From NCBI GenBank assembly GCA_025846845.1, contig JAOYTL010000016.1, positions 1 through 64,000 of the forward strand: a DNA stretch of 64,000 bases, in the 5' to 3' direction. Below, piece after piece: positions 24,498 through 34,491 of the stretch. Origin of the DNA: Alloboseaceae bacterium BT-24-1 (GTDB lineage: Bacteria; Pseudomonadota; Alphaproteobacteria; Rhizobiales; Beijerinckiaceae). Numbering within the stretch: the first letter of the stretch is position 1; every line of letters starts with the position of its first letter. Position numbers and translations under genes: made by a program. The notes under the pieces are model-generated. The model saw nothing but the letters and a program-made list of their open reading frames with translations. It was not told the DNA's origin and did no database searches.

Positions 24498-25115
24498 TCA
24501 GTTGCCGCGGGTCGATGCCAGCCAGAGCCCGCCGCCGATCAGGAAGCCGCCACTGACCTTCGACATCAGGCGAACGCGGCTTTGCGACAGGAAGCGGCCG
24601 GCCCGGCCGGAGAGGATCGCATAGGCGCCGTCGCTGACTGCGGCGAACAGCATCGTGGTTGCGCCCATGATCGCGATCTGGGTGGCGTAGTCGCGTGCTG
24701 GATCGAGGAATTGCGGGAAGAAGGCGCCGAAGAAGAGCAGCGTCTTCGGGTTGCTCAGCGCCACCAGCAGCCCCTGCAGGAAGAAGCCGCCGCGCGGCGG
24801 GCGGGCCTCGCCCGCACCTTCGGCTGTTGCGCCGGCGCTGCGATACATCTTCCAGCCGAGCCAGATCAGATAGGCGGCGCCGGCGAGCCTGACCCAGTCG
24901 AACCAGTGGCCCATCGCGGCGATCACCGAGCTCAGGCCGATGCCGACGATCGCGATCACGATCGCTAGGCCGGCCTGTGTTCCTGCCATGTTGAGAAGCC
25001 CGGCGCGGCTACCATGCCTCAGGCTGTTGGCGATGATCAGCGTCACCGTCGGGCCGGGCACAATTATGATGACCAGGCAGGCGACGAGATAGGCGGCGAA
25101 CAGCTCGAATGACAT
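24498..25115 (-). CDS. LysE/RhtB-family exporter (first of three in the window)
   Basis: 205 residues with six hydrophobic segments and the family signature near the first loop: IIIVPGPTVTLIIANSLRHG. This is followed by AGTQAGLAIVIAIVGIGLSS, LAGAAYLIWLGWKMYRS and LLVALSNPKTLLFFGAFFPQ. These inner-membrane proteins export amino acids or related metabolites; the substrate is not predictable. The start at 25115 has GGAGG-like bases 4 nt upstream. Long upstream in-frame codons are shadow sequence. Confidence 0.92.
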   Translation of the reverse strand: MSFELFAAYLVACLVIIIVPGPTVTLIIANSLRHGSRAGLLNMAGTQAGLAIVIAIVGIGLSSVIAAMGHWFDWVRLAGAAYLIWLGWKMYRSAGATAEGAGEARPPRGGFFLQGLLVALSNPKTLLFFGAFFPQFLDPARDYATQIAIMGATTMLFAAVSDGAYAILSGRAGRFLSQSRVRLMSKVSGGFLIGGGLWLASTRGN

Positions 25116-25208
25116 GGAGGTAGCCTCCCGGCGGCTTGGCGGCCGCCTCTTGGGGCGGCGCTTCATTCCTCTCCTGTTTGCGAGGGCCTGTCGAGAGAGG
25201 AGGATCGC

Positions 25209-25793
25209 GTGGCGAATACCGGGTTTCGGATCGTCCCGCTGACGCCGGAGCATTGGCCGGCGCTGGAGGATCTCTTCGGGCCGCAGGGGCCCTGCTATGG
25301 CTGCTGGTGCAATCATTTCCGCATGCCGCCAAAGCTGCGCAAGCCACTGCTCGGCGAGGGCGCGCGGCAGCTCTTCGAGGAGCGGGTGAGGGCGGGGCCG
25401 CCGCCCGGCGTGCTCGCCTTCGCCGGTGATGTCTCGGTCGGTTGGCTGCAGATCGGGCCGCGGGCGCATATCCCTGAGTGGAACAATCCGCGCCGTGCCT
25501 CGACACCTTTGCCGGACGCGTCTGCAGAGGACGAGCGCAACTGGGCGGCATCGTGCTTCTTCGTCCGCAAGGGCTTTCGCGGCAAAGGCGTCACGGCGGC
25601 GCTGCTGTCCGGCGGGCTCGACTTCGCGCGGGCGAGTGGCGCGCATCTGGTCGATGCCGCGCCGATGGACAATGAGGGCAAGCGCAGTGCCGACGGGCTC
25701 TATGTCGGTCCAGAGAGCGTGTTCCGGCGCACCGGTTTCGTCGAGGTCGCCCGGCAGAAGCCCGGCCGGCCGCTGATGAGATTCATGCTCTGA
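25209..25793 (+). CDS. GNAT-family N-acetyltransferase
   Basis: 194 residues from GTG 25209, which is preceded by GGAGG 7 nt upstream. An unusual Cys/Trp-rich segment near the N-terminus (GPCYGCWCNHFRMP) precedes the acetyl-CoA region CFFVRKGFRGKGVTAALLSG (motif A, R-x2-G-x-G/A type) and a C-terminal VFRRTGFVEVARQ. The CYGCWC segment is seen in a GNAT subgroup and might bind metal. The substrate is unknown. Confidence 0.87.
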   Translation: MANTGFRIVPLTPEHWPALEDLFGPQGPCYGCWCNHFRMPPKLRKPLLGEGARQLFEERVRAGPPPGVLAFAGDVSVGWLQIGPRAHIPEWNNPRRASTPLPDASAEDERNWAASCFFVRKGFRGKGVTAALLSGGLDFARASGAHLVDAAPMDNEGKRSADGLYVGPESVFRRTGFVEVARQKPGRPLMRFML

Positions 25794-25933
25794 CAGCAGG
25801 ACGCGAAGGCTGATACATAAAAGGCTGTCAAGCTGAAAATTTCAAATATTTGAGTTGGTTAGCTGGCTCCGTTAAGCATCTGTTTGCTTCGCAGCTGCGA
25901 GAAGTCGGCCGCTCGGCTTTGGCGGTGGATGTG

Positions 25934-27610
25934 ATGCGGCGGTTCGGGTTGACGGCGAAGATCACGGTGCTGTTCGCGATCTTCGGTATCGCGGCGGCGC
26001 TCGGTCTGGCCAGTGCCGTGCGCGGCCTCGATTCCGTTCACCAGATCGACCGCGAGGCCTTCGGCGGGCAGCAGCTCGCCAACAAGGCAGCGCTGCTCTC
26101 GAGCCGCGTCGCGCAGGCCTCGCTGCTCAGCCGTTTTGACGACGCGACCGAGCCGCGAGCCGTCGAGCAGGCACTCGATCAGCTCGATGCGGCCGTTGAG
26201 CTTGTGGACGCTGCCCGCGCCAATCTTATGTCTTCCTTGCCGGCAAATGTACTGCAATCCAACGCAACTCTGGGCGCGCGCATCCGGACCTTCATCGATT
26301 TCCAGCGCGACATCGTCGAGATCGGCCGCAGGGTCTCGCCGAAGGCGGCAATGATCGAGGCCTCTGCCGAAGCTGCGAAGGAGAATGTCCGCCAGATCAT
26401 GCTGGTGACCTCGGCGATGCGCGACGAGCTCGACCGGCAGGCCGGGGTCGCCGCGGCGCGCGCACAGGACCTTGCCTCTCAAGTGCGGTTGCGCGTCATC
26501 CTGATTGCCGCCGGCTTGCCGCTTGCCGGCGGATTGCTGGCGATCTTCCTGTTGCGAGCGCATCTGACCCGGCCGCTGCGCGAGCTGATGGATGTGATCA
26601 AGCTGGCGACATCGTCGGATCGGGTCGTCGAGGTGCCGCATCGCAAGCGCCGCGACGAGATCGGTGAGCTCGCCCGCACGGTACGGACGCTGAGCGAGGT
26701 CCGCGCCACGCTCGTCACGCGCGATGCCGAGGCCGACCTGTCGCAGCTGCATCAGCAGCGGCGCACCGACGAGCTGCACAATATCGCCCAGGAGTTCGAG
26801 GCGCGGATCGGCCGCCTGCTCGCCGATATCGGCCGGCTGAGCGAAGGCCTGCGCGCGGCTCTCACGGAATCTGCCGCTCGTGCCGGGCAGATCTCGCACA
26901 GCGGCAGCGCTGCGGCCCAGGCCGTCGCCGGAGCCGGCGACGAAGCCGAGCGCATCGCCGATGCCGCCGTGCGGCTGGAAGAGGTCGTCGAACAGATCAA
27001 TCGCGAGGTCAGGCGCGTCTCGGAAACGGCGAGCCTGGCGACCCGCGACGCGGCCGGTACGGTCGGCCTGGTCGGTCGGCTGACCGAGAACGCCGGCAAG
27101 ATCCGCGACGTCGTCCAGCTGATCGAGGCGATCGCGCGGCAGACCAACCTGCTCGCGCTCAATGCCACGATCGAGGCGGCGCGGGCGGGCGCGCAGGGCC
27201 GCGGCTTTGCCGTCGTCGCCAGCGAGGTGAAGGCGCTGGCGACGCAGACTGCGGACGCGACGGCACAGATCTCGGCCCGGATCGCAACCGTGGATGCGGC
27301 ACTGTCGCAGGCCGCTCAGGCGATCATCGGGATCGCCAGCCGTGCCGGTGCGGTCGAGCAGGCGAGCACCGAAATCTCGACCATGGTTGCCTCGCATACC
27401 GGCCTGCTGCAGGGCCTGGGCGAGACCATCGCGCGCATCTCGGTGGTCACCGGGCAGGCGGCCGCCGCGGTGACGACGATCGCGGGCGCCGGCGTCCAGA
27501 CCACGGCCCATGCCGAGCAGGGCGCGAGCGGTGCCCGTCAGCTCGACGAGCGCATCTCGGCCCTGCAGGCTGAGGCCGACGAGTTCGCCCGGCGGCTGCG
27601 CGCCGCCTGA
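25934..27610 (+). CDS. Methyl-accepting chemotaxis protein
   Basis: 558 residues: TM1 (ITVLFAIFGIAAALGLASAV), a periplasmic helical sensor of about 150 residues, TM2 near 185-208 (ILIAAGLPLAGGLLAIFLLR), a HAMP domain (LTRPLRELMDVIKLATS ... DEIGELARTVRTL), then the cytoplasmic signalling hairpin. Its tip is QTNLLALNATIEAARAGAQG at about residue 403. It would signal through CheW/CheA, which are not in the window. ATG 25934 opens directly into TM1. Upstream in-frame starts (TTG 25850) add 28 doubtful residues. Confidence 0.9.
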   Translation: MRRFGLTAKITVLFAIFGIAAALGLASAVRGLDSVHQIDREAFGGQQLANKAALLSSRVAQASLLSRFDDATEPRAVEQALDQLDAAVELVDAARANLMSSLPANVLQSNATLGARIRTFIDFQRDIVEIGRRVSPKAAMIEASAEAAKENVRQIMLVTSAMRDELDRQAGVAAARAQDLASQVRLRVILIAAGLPLAGGLLAIFLLRAHLTRPLRELMDVIKLATSSDRVVEVPHRKRRDEIGELARTVRTLSEVRATLVTRDAEADLSQLHQQRRTDELHNIAQEFEARIGRLLADIGRLSEGLRAALTESAARAGQISHSGSAAAQAVAGAGDEAERIADAAVRLEEVVEQINREVRRVSETASLATRDAAGTVGLVGRLTENAGKIRDVVQLIEAIARQTNLLALNATIEAARAGAQGRGFAVVASEVKALATQTADATAQISARIATVDAALSQAAQAIIGIASRAGAVEQASTEISTMVASHTGLLQGLGETIARISVVTGQAAAAVTTIAGAGVQTTAHAEQGASGARQLDERISALQAEADEFARRLRAA

Positions 27611-27677
27611 ACCGGCTTGCCTTGGCCGCCCGACTCGCGGCCATGTGCGCCATGCCCGAAAGCATGTGCATCTCCCC

Positions 27678-28769
27678 ATGAGCTGGTCACCGCAGCAGGA
27701 CGCGGCGCTCGCCGCCGTGGCCGATTGGCTCAAGGTCGGCTCGCCGCAGCTTTTCCGCCTGTTCGGCTATGCCGGCACGGGCAAGACCACGCTCGCCCGC
27801 CATATCGCCGAGGGCGTCGACGGCACGGTCGTGTTCGCCGCCTTCACCGGCAAGGCGGCGTTCGTCCTGCGCAACAAGGGCTGCGAGGGCGCGCAGACCA
27901 TCCATTCGCTGATCTATCGCTCGCGCGGCGTCGACGAGGAGAGCCCGACCTTCGTGCTCAACCGCGAGAGCACTGCCGCCAAGGCCAAGCTGATCATCAT
28001 CGACGAATGCTCGATGGTCGACGAGGATCTCGGCCGCGATCTGCTGTCCTTCGGGACGCCGGTGCTGGTGCTGGGCGATCCGGCGCAGCTGCCGCCGGTC
28101 AAGGGCGGCGGCTTCTTCACCGAAGTCGAGCCCGACGTGATGCTGACCGAGGTCCATCGTCAGGCGGCCGACAATCCGATCGTGCGCATGTCGATGATCG
28201 TGCGCGAGGGCGGACGGCTGGAAGTCGGCGACTATGGCGCCAGCCGGATCATCCGGCGCGCCGAGATCACGCCCGAGATCGTGCTGTCGGCCGATCAGGT
28301 GCTGGTCGGCCTCAACAAGACGCGCCGGCAATACAATGCCCGCATGCGCCAGCTGATGGGCCATGTCGCCAACGTGCCGGCGGTCGGCGAGAAGCTGGTC
28401 TGCCTGCGCAACGACAAGAGCAAGGGCCTGCTCAATGGCGGCGCCTGGATCGTGCAGGAGCTCAAGACTTCGAAGAAGGGGCTCGTCACCATGCGGGTGA
28501 CGCCGGAGGACGATACCGGCGGCAAGCCGGTCAAGGTCTCGGTCATGCCGAACTTCTTCGACGGCACCGAGGACGAGGTGCCCTGGGAGCTGCGCCGGCA
28601 CACCGACGAGTTCACCTTCGGCTACGCGCTCACCGTCCACAAGGCGCAGGGCTCGCAATGGGACAATGTCGTCATGTTCGACGAGGCCTTCGCTTTCCGC
28701 GAGCACCGGGCCCGCTGGCTCTACACCGGCCTGACGCGCGCGGCCGAGACGATCACCGTGGTGATGTAG
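27678..28769 (+). CDS. RecD-like superfamily 1 DNA helicase
   Basis: 363 residues: Walker A FGYAGTGKTTLARHIAEG (about residue 29), KAAFVLRNKGCEGAQTIHSL (Ia-like), Walker B LIIIDECSMVDEDLGRD (about 105), LVLGDPAQLPPVKGGGFF (motif III), and C-terminal FGYALTVHKAQGSQWDNVVM plus WLYTGLTRAAETITVV (motifs V and VI). Such stand-alone short RecD-like helicases are common in alphaproteobacteria. The role is probably DNA repair or phage-derived, not proven. It overlaps the convergent next gene by 17 nt. Confidence 0.9.
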   Translation: MSWSPQQDAALAAVADWLKVGSPQLFRLFGYAGTGKTTLARHIAEGVDGTVVFAAFTGKAAFVLRNKGCEGAQTIHSLIYRSRGVDEESPTFVLNRESTAAKAKLIIIDECSMVDEDLGRDLLSFGTPVLVLGDPAQLPPVKGGGFFTEVEPDVMLTEVHRQAADNPIVRMSMIVREGGRLEVGDYGASRIIRRAEITPEIVLSADQVLVGLNKTRRQYNARMRQLMGHVANVPAVGEKLVCLRNDKSKGLLNGGAWIVQELKTSKKGLVTMRVTPEDDTGGKPVKVSVMPNFFDGTEDEVPWELRRHTDEFTFGYALTVHKAQGSQWDNVVMFDEAFAFREHRARWLYTGLTRAAETITVVM

Positions 28770-29223
28770 TCCTCGCAAGCAGGCGGGCGCGCTCGATGTC
28801 CTTGGGCCGGCCGAAACTTTCGATGATGCGTCTGAGCTCGTCCCGCTCGGGGACATAGACGGTTGCTGCGCCGATTGCGATTGCCTGGCGCGTCGCCGGC
28901 CGGACCGCGTGCCAGCTATCGCCGACGCGATGCTCGAAGCCGGCCATGAGATCCACCGGCACGGGTGGCACCGGCCATTTGGCGAGGACCGTCGAGCGGA
29001 ACAACGGGTTCGGCGGCCCCCGATGGGGTTCGATGCCGAGAGTCGGCAGGATGCGGCTGAGATCCTCGACGCCGAGCAGGACATCGACATCGGCGACGGA
29101 GATCGGGCGGGCACCGTGCAGGGCGGCCGCGGCGCTGGCGATGATCCACCAGGGCCCGCGGGCGTTCTCCATGATCGCAGCGACGGAAGCGAGGGTCTCG
29201 ATCAATGGTGCCGGCAGGCTCAT
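28753..29223 (-). CDS. Nucleotidyltransferase-fold protein
   Basis: 156 residues. The segment WWIIASAAAALHGARPISVA followed by DVDVLLG has the layout of minimal nucleotidyltransferase proteins, in which a G-S-x-A helix precedes the D-x-D metal pair. The Gly-Ser is replaced by Ala-Ser. Later VPVDLMAGFEHR supplies another acidic residue. The C-terminus is helical (ERDELRRIIESFGRPKDIER). It could be an orphan of an antitoxin or tRNA-modifying family; no HEPN partner is adjacent. ATG 29223 is chosen because upstream codons lack protein-like composition. Confidence 0.65.
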   Translation of the reverse strand: MSLPAPLIETLASVAAIMENARGPWWIIASAAAALHGARPISVADVDVLLGVEDLSRILPTLGIEPHRGPPNPLFRSTVLAKWPVPPVPVDLMAGFEHRVGDSWHAVRPATRQAIAIGAATVYVPERDELRRIIESFGRPKDIERARLLARTTSPR

Positions 29224-29362
29224 GGCCGGCCTATAGCAGCTTCCAGAGCGGCCAAGCCAGACCGTCACGGTAGATTGGAATTGCGCGAAACGATGCTGGC
29301 GGAGAAGAATTTTCTTGGTATGCGATGATGTCGGCCTGCCCGGCGACGCATCGAGAGCCATC

Positions 29363-30547
29363 ATGAACATCGCTCAGAACTTCGACCTGTGGATCGACCG
29401 CCGCGGCAGCAACTGCGCCAAATGGGACAAGATGGAGGCCATCTATGGCGTCCCGGTTTCCGACGGCATCGCCATGTGGGTCGCCGATATGGATTTCCGC
29501 CCGCCGGCCTGTGTCCAGGCGGCGATCGAGGCGATGGCCGACCATGGCGTCTACGGCTATTTCGGCGATGAGCGCACCAACAGCGACGCCATCCGCTGGT
29601 GGATGCAGGAGCGTCATGGCTGGGTGGTCGAGCCGCAGGCGATCTTCACCACGCATGGTCTGGTGAACGGCACCGCGCTCTGCGTCGACGCCTATACCAG
29701 GCCGGGCGACGGCGTCGTCCTGATGACGCCAGTCTATCACGCCTTCGCCCGTGTCATTAAGGCGGCGGGCCGCGATGTCGTCGAATGCAAGCTCGCGCTT
29801 GATGACGGCCGCTACGTCCTCAACATCCCTGCCTGGGATGCGCAGATGACCGGCAAGGAACGGATGCTGATCCTGTGCTCGCCGCACAATCCCGGCGGGC
29901 GGGTCTGGAGCCGCGATGAGCTCCGGCAGATCGCCGATTTCTGCGTCCGCCACGACCTGATCCTGGTCTCTGACGAGATCCACCACGACCTGGTCATGCC
30001 CGGTTACAAGCACACGGTCATGGCCAATGCCGCGCCGGAGATCCTCGATCGCCTGGTGATGATGACCGCGACGACCAAGACCTTCAACATCGCCGGCGCC
30101 CATGTCGGCAACGTCATCATTCCCGATGAAGCGCTGCGCGCTCCGTTCCGCGCCCGGATGAACGCGCTCGGCATCTCGCCGAACTCCTTCGGCATGGAGA
30201 TGTCGACCGCCGCCTACAGCCCGGAAGGAGCCGCCTGGGTCGACTCCCTCGTCGCCTATCTCGACGGCAACCGCCGGCTTTTCGACGAGGCGGTCGGCAG
30301 CATTCCCGGCATCCGCTCGATGCCGCTGGAGTCGACTTACCTCGCCTGGGTCGATTTCGCCGGTACCGGCATGGAGGCGAAGGAGTTCATCGCCCGCGTC
30401 GAGAAGCAGGCGAAGATCGCGGTGAACCACGGGACGAGCTTCGGCGCCGGCGGCGACAGCTTCCTGCGTTTCAACCTCGCGACCCAGCGCTCTGTCGTGG
30501 TAGAGGCCGCAGAGCGCCTGAAGAAGGCGTTCGCCGACATGCAGTAA
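29363..30547 (+). CDS. patB: PatB/MalY-type pyridoxal-phosphate C-S lyase or aminotransferase
   Basis: 394 residues, fold type I PLP enzyme of the cystathionine beta-lyase PatB group. Visible are WVADMDFRPPACVQAAIEAM, YGYFGDERTNSDAIRWWMQE, HNPGGRVWSRDEL, SDEIHHDLVMPGYKH, and TKTFNIAGAHVGNVII with the Schiff-base Lys in the TATTKTFN segment. It probably cleaves cystathionine or other cysteine S-conjugates, giving pyruvate and ammonia. The start MNIAQNFDLW is chosen over an upstream GTG. It lies divergent from the nucleotidyltransferase gene. Confidence 0.88.
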   Translation: MNIAQNFDLWIDRRGSNCAKWDKMEAIYGVPVSDGIAMWVADMDFRPPACVQAAIEAMADHGVYGYFGDERTNSDAIRWWMQERHGWVVEPQAIFTTHGLVNGTALCVDAYTRPGDGVVLMTPVYHAFARVIKAAGRDVVECKLALDDGRYVLNIPAWDAQMTGKERMLILCSPHNPGGRVWSRDELRQIADFCVRHDLILVSDEIHHDLVMPGYKHTVMANAAPEILDRLVMMTATTKTFNIAGAHVGNVIIPDEALRAPFRARMNALGISPNSFGMEMSTAAYSPEGAAWVDSLVAYLDGNRRLFDEAVGSIPGIRSMPLESTYLAWVDFAGTGMEAKEFIARVEKQAKIAVNHGTSFGAGGDSFLRFNLATQRSVVVEAAERLKKAFADMQ

Positions 30548-30588
30548 GGGCTTGCGGCGAGCTGTGAGGCTCGCCGCCTGCTACTGCC

Positions 30589-31335
30589 TCACAGCCGCTG
30601 CGAGGTCGTGCCCTTGGCGATGATCGGGCCGGTCGGCCGGCCGGTCGGCGAGCCGGTCGCGGGTTCCAGCGTGATCTCGAAGAGCTGGTCCTTGCCGAGC
30701 GGCAGGTTGTCGAGTCTCAGCGGCGTCGAGCGCGCGCGGTCGATCAGGCCGACCGAGCGGGGGCCGACGGCGCGATCCCATAGCGTCCAGATTTCCAGCG
30801 CCTTGCCGGCCGGCACGTCGATGCTCTGCAGAGGCAGCATCTCGACGCGCCCGTCGGCGAAGGTGTGCACCACGGCGGCGGCGGCGTTGCTGTCGGTCAG
30901 CAGCACTGCAACCATCAGGGGTTGACGCTTGGCGCGATCGAGTGCGCCGACGAGACCGACTGCCAGCAGGATGGTCGCCAGCGCGCCGGCGAAGGCAGCG
31001 CCGCGCCAGACGAACAGGCTGTTCCACCATTCGGCAAGGCGGCTCGGCCCTGTCGCGACCTGACCCGACCTCACTGCCGCGGTCGCCGATTGGGCGAGAC
31101 CCGCGATTGCGGCCTCGATCCGCGGCCAAAGGTCGGCGGATGGTGTGATTGGAGTGGCGGTTGCGTCGAGGGCGGCAAGATGGCGGCGCCAGCTCTCGAC
31201 CGCGGCCGCGAAGGCGGGCTCGCTGTCCTGACGGCGCTCGGCGGCGTCGCGCTCCTGGCCTTCGAGCAGGCCGAGGACGTATTCGCCCGCGAGCGCATTG
31301 TATTCGGGCGAGGCTGCGTCGGCGGCGGGGCTCAT
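30589..31335 (-). CDS. Anti-sigma factor, RskA type
   Basis: 248 residues: an N-terminal zinc-free anti-sigma helix region (YNALAGEYVLGLLEGQERDA), a TM segment near the middle (GAAFAGALATILLAVGLVGA), and a C-terminal extracytoplasmic RskA domain (VHTFADGRVEMLPLQSIDVP, GKALEIWTLWD, LFEITLEPATGSPTGRPTGP). It would hold the ECF sigma factor at the membrane until the periplasmic domain is degraded. Its ATG overlaps the sigma-factor stop as ATGA, a coupled pair. Confidence 0.92.
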   Translation of the reverse strand: MSPAADAASPEYNALAGEYVLGLLEGQERDAAERRQDSEPAFAAAVESWRRHLAALDATATPITPSADLWPRIEAAIAGLAQSATAAVRSGQVATGPSRLAEWWNSLFVWRGAAFAGALATILLAVGLVGALDRAKRQPLMVAVLLTDSNAAAAVVHTFADGRVEMLPLQSIDVPAGKALEIWTLWDRAVGPRSVGLIDRARSTPLRLDNLPLGKDQLFEITLEPATGSPTGRPTGPIIAKGTTSQRL

Positions 31336-31895
31336 CCGAGGCACTCCTTCAGCGAGAGCAGCGAGCGGCGGATCCACGACTTGACGGTGCCGAGCGGCAG
31401 CTTGAGGCGCCCGGCGATCTCGCCATGAGTGAGGCCCTGAACGAAGGCGAGCAGCACCAAGCCACGCCGCTGCGGCGGCAGCATTTCGAGGCAGGCGCGC
31501 AGCGCTGTGGCGTCGGAGAGTTTCGACATCACGGTCTCCGGATCATCCTCCTCGCTCGCCGTCTCTTCGGCGATCGGTGTGTCGCTGGTCTCGGTCCGCT
31601 TCTCGTCGCGCAGGATCGAGAGCGAGCGATTGCGCAGGATGGCGTAGATCCAGGTCAGGCCGGCCCCGCGCTCCGGGTCGAAGCGGGCGGCATGTCTCCA
31701 GACCAGCACGAACGCGTCCTGCACCGCTTCCTCCGCCAGGGCCCGGCGCTTCAGCAGACGTTGCGCCACACCGAGCATACGCGGCGACTCCGCCTCGTAG
31801 ATGCGCCTGAGCGCTGATTTATCGCCGGTGGCACAGGCGAGCAGCGCAGTTTCGATCTCGCCGGTCTGTCGCGGCTGCGTAGCGTCAGTCGCCAT
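31332..31895 (-). CDS. ECF sigma factor, SigK-like
   Basis: 187 residues: sigma region 2 (LRRIYEAESPRMLGVAQRLL, EEAVQDAFVLVWRHAARFDP, WIYAILRNRSLSILRDEKR) and region 4 (LPPQRRGLVLLAFVQGLTHG, EIAGRLKLPLGTVKSWIRRS). It is paired with an RskA anti-sigma and divergent from a DUF4394 secreted protein, the arrangement expected for an autoregulated ECF unit. The 202-bp spacer should contain its own promoter; the tandem CATCCGCATCCGC at about 31990 is the most eye-catching sequence there. Confidence 0.94.
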   Translation of the reverse strand: MATDATQPRQTGEIETALLACATGDKSALRRIYEAESPRMLGVAQRLLKRRALAEEAVQDAFVLVWRHAARFDPERGAGLTWIYAILRNRSLSILRDEKRTETSDTPIAEETASEEDDPETVMSKLSDATALRACLEMLPPQRRGLVLLAFVQGLTHGEIAGRLKLPLGTVKSWIRRSLLSLKECLG

Positions 31896-32097
31896 CCGTC
31901 TCCCCGGTATCCGGCCGTCCTCTCGGATGCGGCGAGCCCATTGTTACGCGATAGCTCCGGCTTTGGATGCCACCTGAGCTTTTATTTTTTCATCCGCATC
32001 CGCCCTGCGATCCAGCCGCTATCCGCCATGGGTGCCGCGTCGAACGAGGCGCAGGCCGACCCTTTTTGAGATCGCGACACGAACCGGAGGACATCCA

Positions 32098-32889
32098 ATG
32101 ACCAAGGCTCGCAACCTGCTTCTCGCTTCCACCATTCTCGCCACCGCTTTTGCCGCGGCGACCGCAGCCCAGGCCGGCATGGTCGCGGTGCTGACCGGCG
32201 ACGATACCCTCACCATGGTCGACACCGCGACCCAGAAGGCCGGCAAGTCGATGAAGGTCAGCGGCATCAGCGGCAAGATCGCCGGCATCGACGTCCGCCC
32301 CGCCGACGGCATGCTCTATGCGCTTGGTGTCGACGGCACGATCTACACGGTCGACAAGGCCGGCAAGGCGACGATGAAATCGAAGATGGACACGGTGCTC
32401 GCCGCGAGCGCCATGGCGACCGTCGACTTCAACCCGGCGGCCGACCGCCTGCGCGTCATCGGCTCGGATGGCACCAACCTGCGCGTCAATGTCGATGACG
32501 GCAAGACCACGGTCGACGGCAAGCTGAAGTTCGCCGAGACCGACATGCACAAGGGCGAAGCGCCGATGATCGTCGCCGGCGCCTACACCAACTCGGTCAA
32601 GGGCACCAAGGAGACGGCGCTCTACGACATCGACGGCAAGATCGGCGGGCTCTTGAAGCAGGCGCCGCCGAATGACGGCGTGCTCGGCGCTGTCGGCAAG
32701 CTCGGCGTCACCGCCAAGGCGATCGCTTTCGACATCGAGACGGCGGCCGATGGCACCAACACCGGCTGGCTGGTCGCCGATGGCGGCCTCTACAAGGTCG
32801 ATCTGACCTCGGGCAAGGCCGCGATGGTCGGCAAGATCAGCGGGCTCAACGCGCCGGTACGTGATGTCGCGGCGTTGCCGGCGATGTAG
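32098..32889 (+). CDS. Secreted DUF4394-family protein
   Basis: 263 residues: signal peptide (MTKARNLLLASTILATAFAA, cleavage near AQA), then beta-strand-rich repeats resembling propeller blades (LTMVDTATQKAGKSMKVSGI, GKIAGIDVRPADGMLYALGV, DFNPAADRLRVIGSDGTNLR). These are diagnostic of DUF4394. The start follows CCGGAGG by 7 nt. The function is unknown. The divergent ECF sigma/anti-sigma pair suggests it belongs to that regulon. A strong terminator follows. Confidence 0.9.
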   Translation: MTKARNLLLASTILATAFAAATAAQAGMVAVLTGDDTLTMVDTATQKAGKSMKVSGISGKIAGIDVRPADGMLYALGVDGTIYTVDKAGKATMKSKMDTVLAASAMATVDFNPAADRLRVIGSDGTNLRVNVDDGKTTVDGKLKFAETDMHKGEAPMIVAGAYTNSVKGTKETALYDIDGKIGGLLKQAPPNDGVLGAVGKLGVTAKAIAFDIETAADGTNTGWLVADGGLYKVDLTSGKAAMVGKISGLNAPVRDVAALPAM

Positions 32890-32915
32890 CCTCTACTGAT
32901 CTTCCGATCAGCGGG

Positions 32916-32949
32916 AGGCCGCCGCTCCGAAAGGGGCGGCGGCCTTTCT
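32916..32949 (+). terminator. Rho-independent terminator after the DUF4394 gene
   Basis: Thirteen-base arms AGGCCGCCGCTCC and GGGGCGGCGGCCT (with one mismatch at the loop edge) enclose GAAA, followed by TTCTC. It lies 27 nt after the stop codon. Confidence 0.88.
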
Positions 32950-33040
32950 CATATGGGGAAGCAGTTGCGGCGGCGGCCGGGCTTTCGCCATAGTTGCGGT
33001 GGACTTTGCAGGCGGCGACTCGGACAGCGGAGGCGAGGGC

Positions 33041-34489
<1,449 letters not shown>

Positions 34490-34491
34490 GC

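Noticed and set aside
25859..27733. A 624-codon open frame antisense to the chemotaxis receptor
   Set aside because: Composition is that of a frame shadow, and the plus-strand protein has complete TM, HAMP and signalling regions.
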